From Venturia oleaginea (Eukaryota; Ascomycota; Dothideomycetes; Venturiales; Venturiaceae): a DNA stretch of 64,000 bases. The stretch spans positions 1,364,001-1,428,000 of the forward strand of contig JABMLP010000014.1 in NCBI GenBank assembly GCA_013176395.1, read 5' to 3'. Of the stretch, positions 55,160 to 64,000 are shown piece by piece (the stretch's first letter is position 1; the number at the start of each line of letters is the position of its first letter). A model generated the notes under the pieces. The model was not told where the DNA came from and did not search any database. It saw nothing but the letters and a program-made list of their open reading frames with translations. The translations under genes and the position numbers were made by a program.

Positions 55160-58100
55160 TCAAATCGCCGTCCCCATAGTCTCTTCCAAACTGACCTTGC
55201 CATCTTTCTCCACGCCCTCCATACCACCTTCCTCGGGCCTAGAACAATTACAGCTGTACTTGCTCCTAAATTCAAACGGCGCCAATCCCTGCAGAACACT
55301 CAAAGCATTCTTACTAGCAGCCAACTTGGCATACCGTCCACTCGCCGCAGTCCCATGACAAACAACCTTCTCGTGCACCACAAGCGCAGACATAACCTTG
55401 ACTTTCGCACCAGGCGCATCGAGAGGCATTTCCTGGGCAAAGAGACGGTAAGACTGACATCCGAGGGTGGTGGATAGGAGATTGTGGAGGTGAGTTGTGG
55501 GATGGTTGTTGGCAAAGGAGTCGTAGATGGACATGTCTTCAAAGAAGGGTATCATGTGTTGGTCGAAGAAAGTTTGGACGCAGCTGTAGTTGTAGGAAGA
55601 GTCAACGAAGATGGCACCGATATACGCTTCTACTATATCTGGGAGGCACTGTTGAAGGGTTAGTAGGTACTAGAAGGTTTGAAAGCCGGCGTAGACTTAC
55701 CTTGGGAGGATCCTTGACACCAATCCAGTAGTCAACTTCTCCCTTCGCTTTCTCTGCCGCTTGCTCAACCTCACTGACATATTCCATGATCTGATGCTGG
55801 AGCTGAGAGTGGCTGTAACGGAAATGCTGATGAAACCCAAGCTTCACACAAAGAGCGCCGAGGAACTTGTTGGCCACCATGGCCATTTTGTGTTCAGTGA
55901 GCCACTGTGGGTCTTTGTCTGGGTAATTGTAGAATAAGTGGGTGATGCAGGCTGTGTCCAGCAAAGAATCTCCCAAAAACTCCAGACGCTGATAGTTAGG
56001 GATCTTCTCCCACGAGTAAGGACATGATGGATGAGCGAAAGCCGACCGAAGGAGTCTCGGATATTGGAATCGATAGCCCATCTTGGCATATATCTTGTCG
56101 GCCAGATCGCGCTGGGAAGCTGTGACCTGCGCAGTCTGGTAAGATGGGATCTCATAGCCGGCGTAATAGTCATCCCACTTTTGCTGTGGATGGTCGGGAC
56201 TTGAAACCATCCTAGTCGTTGCCTTGACAGCCATGTCCCAATCAGAAGCTCGCCATTTTCCAGGTCTGTTGTATTGGACGAAGGCAGCTCCGATCATCGC
56301 TTCGCACACGTCTGCAACGCTCTTTTCTCCCAAAGAATGCTGGATGACATCGCTACCGTCCTTCCCAGAGCCTTTACCATGGAGAAGTTTGAGACCTTCT
56401 GGGTACCACAAGCGACTGTGCGGGGTTAGCAAATCAATTGCGGATGGAGACTGGGTACGTACCGAGAGAAAGCCATGCTTCTCACATATTTGGGCATGTC
56501 CAAAGCTTTTGCGGTGTTGAACAGATTCTTATTGCAGATCATAACCATTCGATTGACGTGAGAATCAAACTCGTCGTCGTTTGGATTGAGTCCATAAAGT
56601 GCGATAGAAGTAGCCATCTTGAGGAAGCAATCCCCAATGAACTCCAGACGTTCATAGTTAGGACCCATACCAGAACGAAAGTTGAAACGGTCTTCGTTGT
56701 GCTCCTCGCTATTGTCCGAGTCCTTGGTGCAAGCTTCAAGGGCTAGGGCAGGACTGATTTTGATACCCACAATATCAGCCGCTTCAAGTGAGATCAGATA
56801 GTCTTCGATTCTGTGAATGATTGCAGGGAAGACGATGAACATGGAAACCACGTTCAATGGGAGCTATCAATTGGTCAGTGACTAACTTGAAGAAAATGTT
56901 CAGAACTTACAGCAGAAATTCTCAATGGCTGGGGACATAAATATGCCTTGGTCAGCCTCTCCTTCTCACCAGAATCAGGCTCCGCCAGCCAATTCTGACG
57001 ATGCAGGATCTGATCAGTCTCAACGACGGGTTGGTTGAGGCTGCTCTTCTCTCTCATCACAACTCCAGATTTGCCCCAAAGACTGATCGAATAAGCCAGA
57101 ATGTCCAGACGGTTCTTGCCACCAGGTCCACCAGGCTTCACTGTATTGTTGGGCACGATATCGAGTGGTTTCAATGACGGATGGACACCCTTGCAGATGA
57201 AGCGTCGATTACCGGACCATCGATCTACAAGGAATTTGTCTGTCAAGAACGAGTCTTCCATTTCCTCGGTCCAGGGATACTCTTCGTTCATGAAGACGGT
57301 TTCGAGGATTTTCCACTCGATATGACCTTCTGGTTCTAGAATTGTGGCCTGGGCAGGTTCGTCGATAATTGGGGCCAACCAATAAGACATTCCTGGAACG
57401 TCAACGTCGAAGACTTTTGCATTGACGTCCTTCCAAAGTCGATGAGTGAAGATGGTCAGATAGTTCAACACTGCCTCGTTCACCGCCAGCTTTTTCTGAA
57501 AATTCTTAATGGTAGCCATGGTAACTTTTCCAGAATCCAGAAATAACGGAAACGTTGGAAGTTCAGGCAGCGGCCCCCGAGTCAAAAGTCCAATGGGTTG
57601 GTGCGGTCTGTCCAAGCCATTTGACACGTCCAATATAGTGAGATAGAGCTCTGAGGGCATGGTACCGCGGCCTTCACTCCATAATGACGGCTTGAGTTGC
57701 ATGGGATACATATTGTGCTTCTTGGAGCTCAGAGCCAGTTGAGCGTTTCGAAATGCTGGGAGGCGCTTCTTGTAGACCGAGAGCAGATGACTGTCGATGA
57801 ATTCCTTCTTGAGGAGGTTAATGCACATCTCGAATGCTGCCGACCGCTTGGCCAATGATTTACTCTTCCATTTCTTCCCTATGCAGGATCTAATTGGAGA
57901 GGTCTCAGGAAGCACCACCTCGCAGACATACTGGCCACTTTCGACCGACATGATATATAAGGGCTCTTGGTTGCCATACTTGTCCTCGTACGCCTATCTC
58001 AGTATTAGCAAGCCCAACAAAAAATTCATTGGAGGGAACCGAGTATGGAACATCTGACGCCGGACAAAGAGCATCCGCCTGGAAACATCGTTTAGACTGC

Positions 58101-60037
58101 ACTGATGAACTTACAAGTGATGAAGAAAACAGTGAGAGAATCACCAAACTGTTGGAATATGTCAATTTGGCACCGGTGACTGGATCTCTAAATGTCTCTC
58201 CAAGATTCTTGGTGACATCGTCATAATCGTCATCGTTACCTCGAAGAACTCGGTCTGGCAATCGAGTACACCATGTACGCATTGTGGTTGCATCTTTTCG
58301 GACGTCCATGATAGTGCCTCGATGAAGGTAGTTGTTTTCCTCCATGAGTTCGATGAATTTGGAATTAACGTGTCGAGCCCTGCCCTTCGATTGCACGAAT
58401 TGGATCATGGTCTTGCAGAGATCAAAGCGGATGACAAGGTTGCAATCTGGAATATCAATGCCTTCCTCAGCGACAGATGTCGCAAAAAGACAGTTGAGAT
58501 CGCCCTCTCGGAACTTCTTCATGGTCATGACCTGCATTCGGAAAGAGTCATTCATCTCACCCAGCGAGCTTCCTAGTCCAGTCAAGAGACCGGCCTTGAG
58601 GTTAGGACCTCCGATGGCGTCAAAAATCAGCGATAGCAAGCGAGCGTGGGCTCTTCGCTCGACGAAGACTATGCACCGATTGTTGGTGGGTCGCTCATAA
58701 TGCGCGGCAAGGATTTCGTGGAGTTTCATGACCTTTGAGCTGACATCACGCAAGGTAGGCTTGGGAGTTCCGAAACAATGCTCGGCGACAATCTTTGCTG
58801 CTCCTTTGATAAGCTTAATATCAGCGTCCATCTTTTCCACATTTTCCTCTTGGCGACGGCTGTTGAACTCTCCGTTAAGCTTATTCTCTGCTTTTCTGGC
58901 TGACTCCTGTCCCAAGGCAAAGTCCCAGTATTTGTCTGAGGCCCATCGGCCCAAGTCTCTGGATGCCTCTTTGGAGGTGCTGAATAGTCGTTGAAACATG
59001 CTCATGTGGCCAAACTTTTCGTAAAGACGTTGGAAAAGTGGTGTCTCGAACGCTATTTCCAAACGGGGATAGTACATGATATGCTCTTGAGCTTGACTTC
59101 TGAATTGTTCGGATATTGGAGTGGTCGCAATCCTGCTCTGGAGCATGTCTTCGAGTCCCATTGCAGCCAGATGAACATCTTCTTTGGCATCCACCGGAGA
59201 AGCTGTCATGCCAAAGATACGAGGACGCAATGAGCTCTTTGACGGACGGTAGAACTGCTGGATGATGACCGCATATGGGTGATTGCCTTTCGCATGATGA
59301 GCTTCGTCAAAGATGAGAAGGTTGATCTGATCCATGCGGATGAAAGAGTGAGACAATGCTTGGTTGAGAATTTCGGCAGTGCACACGATCACCATTTCTT
59401 TCTCGATGTGCTTCTTCCAGGTTGCTCTCTCGTTTGAGTTGGACTCTGAACTACCTTTGCCACCCATCATTCGAGCAATTTTATGATCCAAATTGCACCC
59501 GAGGACAGTGTATTGCTGAAATACCAAGGCTACTGACGGTACCAGAAAGAAGGCTAATTTGGGTTCCTTGCCAGCTGCTCGGTCCTCGAGTTCTTTGTCG
59601 AGCATGTATCGAAGAAGGAGAACTGCAATAAGTGTCTTTCCGGATCCGGTGTCCAGCACAGCAATGATATTTTCATTTTTTGCCTTCTCGAACAGCTCGA
59701 CTTGATACTCCCGTGGATCCTTGATGGTGGGGGACTCGGCGCTGGCCAGAATGTTTTCGACGGAGAGCTCTGCATCCTTGTATTTCTTCAGATCCGCCTT
59801 GTTCTCTTCTTTGGTGAATGCTTTGGCTTTGTCGACAAGGTAAGATTCGAAAATGGCATTCTGTTGGCGACGCTGTTCGACACCAAGAAGTGGTCGCTGT
59901 ATGCCTGGAGCATGATCTTCGTTATCGGATTCATATTGGGTCCCTGTTGCTGGCTCGGCGCCGACTGTATTAACTTGGAAAAGTTCCATTTCGTGGTCTG
60001 CCTGTCCCTCTCTAATTTGTGTTTCGGTAAGCGCCAT
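55160..60037 (-). CDS. dcl1: Dicer-like protein 1 (RNase III helicase)
   Basis: Exons: 60037-58115, 57993-56911, 56863-56463, 56415-55701 and 55648-55160, giving about 1536 residues. The helicase has Walker A LDTGSGKTLIAVLLL (near residue 130), DEAHH (244-248), MTASP, and the C-terminal AEEGIDIPDCNLVIRFD and QSKGRARH. A dicer dimerisation domain (GAKLTYSNSLVILS, YVCEVVLPETSPIRS), a PAZ-like region and two RNase III domains follow (NYERLEFIGDCFL and NYQRLEFLGDSLL). A dsRNA-binding-like C-terminus ends the protein. The Walker region matches DCL1 rather than DCL2. It cuts dsRNA into small RNAs for silencing of transposons and viruses. The first intron (58114-57994, 121 bp) may hide a 39-bp microexon. 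The ATG at 60037 is the first in frame. Confidence 0.92.
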
Positions 60038-60710
60038 GGTGACGCGGTGGATTCGTCCAGTCGGTGACGCTCGCTTCTCTGCTCTCACGTAGTCCTCGAT
60101 GAGATCCTGGAGAGATCGAAAATACTATCGCACGAGTGTCTTCACCATTGGTCTGAGGTTGGTTGTGTCAAAGGCGATGTCAGATATTTGTAGTATGTTA
60201 GCGATTCGAATGATGTTGAGCTGGTATGGGACTGAAGTCGGATGCGGTTTGATGCTTGTGTTTGTTGTTGCAGGTGTGGAATTAATAGTAGAGTTGGTTT
60301 CTTTCCGAACGCGGTGCACAGAGCAAAGGCGGGTAACCATACCCAGTAGTTGCTGCCTAGGAACATGATTCCACGAAGTTCCAAAAAATTTAATAGCACA
60401 CAGCTACAGCCGGCGCTTTATAACAGCTCTCCACCACGGCCTTGGCTTGAGCATGCCCTTCAATTTCGCTCTGTATCGGCCTTTGTATGGCTGTCATCAA
60501 CCAATGCAATAGCAGAGCCAGCCAGGCTGTGGAGAGTAAAGAAGCTTCACGCGTGCTTGTGAAGGGACATGTAGTTGTGGGTGGGAAGGGTCTGTCTATC
60601 ATGAATAGATTACTATATTGGTCGCTCCGTTTACGGATCCTCCTGAGGTCCCGTGTTCACCGAGTAACAACTACACCACATGCACATATTGTACTCGCAC
60701 GCTATACACC
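60038..60710. promoter_or_regulatory. Divergent promoter region between dcl1 and TAP42
   Basis: The frame of dcl1 is open a little further upstream (DLIEDYVRAEKR) but lacks another ATG. No gene is supported in the rest, which must hold both promoters. Confidence 0.45.
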
Positions 60711-61829
60711 ATGGACGACCAGCCCAGAAGCTTGCGAGTCCTCTTCTCCGATGCAGAGCTCCTGAGAAAAGGCGCTGAAACTTCTTCCCTGTCTCCCATG
60801 AGCTCGGAATTCCAAGAAAACCTCACATCCGCCATCGCCACTTACGAAGAATGCTTGGAAGTCGCCAGACAAGTGTCGCTATTCAGTCCGAACGAGAACT
60901 TCGAAGATATCAACTCTGGCCATCTGCAATATCTGCTCATCAACTACCACCTGGCAGAGTTGATACAAAGAATCACGTCGGGCAACCGCAAGGCGAATGT
61001 TCTGAAAGCAAGGCAATGTTACGAGAGCTTCCTGAAGCTGCTGGACCAGTATGACATGTTCTCGAAGACGGATTCCAGGATGTATGAGCAGTATACAGAC
61101 AGCCCGGACACATTTGCGACGGCTTCGACGACGGATGCGCAAGCGAGGCGGGATACGAAGATAGCAAGGTTCAAAGAAGAGAAAGAAATTAAGCGGAAGC
61201 TGGAGGTGAGCAAGTTGCGCTATACAAATTCTGGCTATGCTAACTCTGTATCACAGTACCTCCGTCAAAATCATTTAGCCCTCCAAAACGACGACGCTGC
61301 CCTGCGCGACCTACATCTGACCGCTGTCACCCTCGCCGTCCACCAAACCTTCCAGTCCCTCGAACTCATAAATTTAGAGCTACAAATCCTCTCCATGGCA
61401 CCGTCTACCCCTCCACCAGGCCAAGAGCGCGACTCACACGATTCAAGAGAACGAGGATCGGACAGGAATGGTTATTCCGAGCGACTAGATCAACCAAGGA
61501 CAAGTCTAGCTGGTCTGACAGGTCCCATCCTGAGTAAAGACGGCAAGCCATTGCGCCCCTTTACACTTCTGGATAAGCGAACGCAGCTTCAGCAAGGCGT
61601 GTTCAGACCGGATCACAATTTACCTACAATGAGCATCGACGAATACTTGGCTGAAGAGAAGAAGCGCGGTGGCATGATTGAAGGAGGTGGCGAGGCATCT
61701 GGTATACGACCGGAGCCCGATGAGGACAACTACTTTAAGGCGGATAAGGAGACATTGAAAGCGCGAGCTTGGGACGATTTCAAGGAAGAGAACCCTAAGG
61801 GCGCTGGCAACACGATTAATAGAGGATAG
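60711..61829 (+). CDS. TAP42: TAP42/alpha-4-like PP2A regulator
   Basis: The start is the ATG 60711 in CACCATGGAC, although the frame is open upstream. Exons are 60711-61205 and 61257-61829, giving 355 residues. The 51-bp intron (GTGAGC...TCACAG, branch GCTAAC) has no stop and keeps the frame, so it is easily read through. The all-helical TAP42 domain fills the N-terminal 240 residues (NYHLAELIQRITSG, ARQCYESFLKLLDQY, LRDLHLTAVTLAVHQTFQSL). The C-terminal motif RPFTLLDKRTQLQQGVFRPDH, the acidic EPDEDNYFKADKETLKARAWDDF and the final NPKGAGNTINRG are family hallmarks. It binds PP2A-type catalytic subunits and transmits TOR signalling in the cytoplasm. Confidence 0.93.
   Translation: MDDQPRSLRVLFSDAELLRKGAETSSLSPMSSEFQENLTSAIATYEECLEVARQVSLFSPNENFEDINSGHLQYLLINYHLAELIQRITSGNRKANVLKARQCYESFLKLLDQYDMFSKTDSRMYEQYTDSPDTFATASTTDAQARRDTKIARFKEEKEIKRKLEVSKLRYTNSGYANSVSQYLRQNHLALQNDDAALRDLHLTAVTLAVHQTFQSLELINLELQILSMAPSTPPPGQERDSHDSRERGSDRNGYSERLDQPRTSLAGLTGPILSKDGKPLRPFTLLDKRTQLQQGVFRPDHNLPTMSIDEYLAEEKKRGGMIEGGGEASGIRPEPDEDNYFKADKETLKARAWDDFKEENPKGAGNTINRG
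61206..61256 (+). other. In-frame, stop-free intron of TAP42
   Basis: GTGAGC at the 5' end, ATGCTAACTC before the acceptor and TCACAG at the end are canonical. The 51-bp length is a multiple of three with no stop. Removing it joins KRKLE directly to YLRQN, the conserved TAP42 sequence. Confidence 0.85.
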
Positions 61830-62078
61830 ATATCTTGATGAGCTACGACGGAAACGAGATCACGATGGGGAAAAAATGGAACAGACCCGGTGGGTGCAAA
61901 TAGAGAAAGGGAAACCCCCCCAACATATTGATCGCTCCCTTATGTGTCGAACGTACGCTGAGCCTGAGATCTCAATTCCTTCAGCGTGCTGGCAAGTGTA
62001 TCTTGACATGGCCACTGCATGAAGCGAAAGATAGTAACTAAATGCATGATCTAATTCCCTTCATTAAGATCAGAGCTA

Positions 62079-62736
62079 ACGTATTCGATCACCCAACCCG
62101 TCAGATCACCCAAGCGGTCAAAATTTGCCAAGACCCCAACTACTCTGCTTATTCTACTATGTCTCAACAACGTAATGAGTTACTACTCCAACACGAAGGG
62201 AGAATTCAGCTTGCAATCCAAGCTTTGAATACCGGCCAACTCCGAAGCCAACGGGCTGCTGCGAGCGCATTCAACGTTAAACAACAAACCCTCTCCGATC
62301 GCGTCAGAGGAGTCCCATTTATCCTCGAAAGACCACAAACGGTCGGAAACTTACCCTTGCCGAAGAGCGAACGCTTGTCCGATATATCTTCGACCTCGAT
62401 TCGCGAGGATTTGCGCCCCGGCTGTGTGAGGTGGCAGATATGTACTATAGAGTATGGGACTGCAGCAGCGCAGGTAGCTGCAGAGGCGTCTGTAGCGCCT
62501 CAGGGATCGAAAACAGCCCGACCAACTCAACGGCGCTGTGGGAACTGCGGCGCAACTGGGCATAATGCGCGAACTTGTAAAAAAGATATCGAGATATCTT
62601 CTGAATCAGATAGCAGCACGACGGACTTAGAATCTATTGTTAATAGCGATGAAATTGAAGAGTCGTAACATGAGATGGTCGTGCCAAGAAATTTTGACCG
62701 GTTGGGTGATCTGACGGGTTGGGTGATCGAATACGT
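62079..62736 (+). mobile_element. Short internally deleted pogo-type transposon
   Basis: TIRs of about 48 bp begin ACGTATTCGATCACCCAACC at both ends, flanked by TA (62077-62078 and 62737-62738). GATCACCCAACC appears twice in each TIR. The 658-bp body encodes only the ends of a transposase (HTH plus zinc knuckle), so this is a deletion derivative that would need a helper. Confidence 0.88.
62159..62668 (+). CDS. HTH_psq–zinc-knuckle fusion from a deleted transposase
   Basis: The ATG at 62159 opens 169 residues. The first 55 form an HTH_psq-type DNA-binding domain (MSQQRNELLLQHEGRI, QRAAASAFNVKQQTLSDRV). A short linker then jumps to a CCHC knuckle, RRCGNCGATGHNARTC, and an acidic tail ending SIVNSDEIEES. 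The whole DDE catalytic core is missing, yet the frame stays open. If translated it could bind TIRs without cutting and act as a repressor; that is inference. Confidence 0.6.
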   Translation: MSQQRNELLLQHEGRIQLAIQALNTGQLRSQRAAASAFNVKQQTLSDRVRGVPFILERPQTVGNLPLPKSERLSDISSTSIREDLRPGCVRWQICTIEYGTAAAQVAAEASVAPQGSKTARPTQRRCGNCGATGHNARTCKKDIEISSESDSSTTDLESIVNSDEIEES

Positions 62737-62950
62737 TACTTGAAATTGCCAAAAAAAATCAAAATCTAATCCATAAAAATCGAAGCCGCTCGACTTCTTT
62801 CTTTCTTTCTGAGTCCACCCTTTCTTTCCCTTAAGAGGTATATGCTTATGCTCACGTCAGATACCTCCACGCAATCCACCTGCACCTCATCTCCCGCAAC
62901 CCCCCCTCGAGGTCCGCTCACCCGTCCCCGTCCCCGTCCCAACTTTTACC

Positions 62951-62980
62951 TTCCCTTCCCTTCCCTTCCCTTCCCTTCCC
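62951..62980. repeat. (TTCCC)6 repeat
   Basis: Six perfect TTCCC units follow a run of CCCCGT units. Confidence 0.95.
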
Positions 62981-63200
62981 GCATCCCACGCAACTCAAAC
63001 TACCATGACGAGACCTCCGAGATGCTTACAACTAAGCATGGATTGGGTAATGAAAAACTCTGTTCTCACTCTTTCCGCCTCCCCATCCCCATCCACATGG
63101 TCGGGCGAAGAACTCTATTGATATATCGCCGGTGTGATATCGAATGATGTGTGATGTATGGGATAGTATTTATGATGGGCCCCGCTGGACTGGGAAGGAT

Positions 63201-63255
63201 GGGATGGGATGGGATGGGATGGGATGGGTTGGGATGGGATGGGATGGGTTGGGTT
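63201..63255. repeat. (GGGAT/GGGTT)11 repeat
   Basis: Eleven pentamers are present, mostly GGGAT with a few GGGTT. Confidence 0.95.
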
Positions 63256-64000
63256 GATTGTTTGTTTGTTGGTAACTGTAGGGTTAGCCCGGGTTTTATC
63301 TTTGATGAGATGGGTGGGTTGGTTTGATTGTTTGTGGTTTGTTGTGGTGTATATACAACGTGTCCTTGATGATTTGTCGTTGATTTGCGATGGATTTGTC
63401 CTTCATCTTTTCATAACTGTTGCTGGTCCGATTTTCGATGAACCGGGGCTTTGGAAATTTAGAATACATTGGTTCTATCATAGGAACAATAACAACAATG
63501 ATAACGAAGATCTGTCCGAAACCGACGATTCTTCTACAGAATTTGCCATTCATGTAGTAGCAGAAAAACTCGGGGTAATACCCAATTGATGCACTTGATA
63601 CACATCCATAATACACAAACAAAGAATAACGCAGGTCCTCGACAGGCAAATAGTAGTATGCAGGTCTACTTCATCAATATTCCCAAGAAGTCCTTCACAT
63701 GAATCCAGGAGTATCGGATATTATTCGAGAAAGAGTGGGGAAGGGGTTCACGAATGCGCGTGCGGTGTTACTTGATGCGGAAGGAGGGAGGATCCTGTTT
63801 TTATGGATTTCAATTCCCCACCATTACGATAGTTACCGCACGAGGTTTGGACTGGGGGTTAGTTTTGTGGAATGCGGAGTCGACGTCGTTTCCGGAAGGA
63901 GAAGGGCCTTTGTATTGGGGTTGGAGGATCTACCTTACCTATTCCTAGATGATGGGTGAATATTGAATCTATGTACTTTGTGTTTCCACAGGGAATCACG

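Larger units (their letters stand above)
62737..64000. other. Repeat-rich intergenic region to the right edge
   Basis: It holds TTCCC and GGGAT pentanucleotide arrays and no supported gene. An 86-codon ATG frame at 63699-63959 and an overlapping 64-codon frame lack recognisable domains; one may be an exon of a gene continuing beyond the window. Confidence 0.35.

Overview
The window is nuclear DNA of a filamentous ascomycete (Pezizomycotina). The evidence is short GT-AG introns of about 45-70 bp with CTAAC-like branch points, a fungal-type Dicer (DCL1), HET-type and MYND-type genes, a GPI-anchored mucin-like wall protein, Fot1/pogo DNA transposons and Ty3/gypsy relics. Gene content suggests Leotiomycetes, but that is an inference. 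There are no bacterial operons, CRISPR arrays or confident tRNA genes.

Layout. 1-8.1 kb: a basic coiled-coil protein running off the left edge, a doubtful repeat-protein pseudogene, and a large secreted GPI-anchored mucin-like protein. 8.7-15.3 kb: a transposon graveyard (solo LTR, internally deleted pogo element, a 1.6-kb TPRT-type element, 3'-truncated gypsy relic). 15.4-23 kb: a small Cys-containing ORF, TYW2 (tRNA wybutosine synthesis), a second 1.6-kb element inserted 68 bp upstream of the TYW2 ATG, and an ammonium transporter. 23.9-29.2 kb: a Ty3/gypsy element with a probable 5' LTR, frameshifted and cut off inside integrase. 29.2-31.9 kb: apparently gene-poor. 31.9-37.9 kb: housekeeping genes GPN2, a small conserved protein, BCP1 and GUA1. 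38.0-41.0 kb: a pogo element carrying a solo LTR that itself carries a third copy of the TPRT element. 41.8-50.2 kb: catabolic-looking genes (CYP504-like P450, amino-acid permease, haloacid-dehalogenase-like hydrolase, HET pseudogene, 3-hydroxyisobutyrate dehydrogenase). 50.6-54.9 kb: uncharacterised and broken genes, including two MYND genes. 55.2-61.8 kb: DCL1 and, divergent from it, TAP42. 62.1-64 kb: a small pogo derivative and pentanucleotide repeats.

The main candidate for something undescribed is the 1.6-kb element. It has three copies (two full length), apparently no coding capacity, a (TCAA)n 3' tail, 12-15-bp target-site duplications and an internal array of four related cores. It looks like a long non-autonomous target-primed retroelement. 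Boundaries and duplications were read directly from the sequence. A second theme is three pogo-type elements whose long TIRs each contain an internal direct repeat and whose proteins end in a CCHC-type knuckle.
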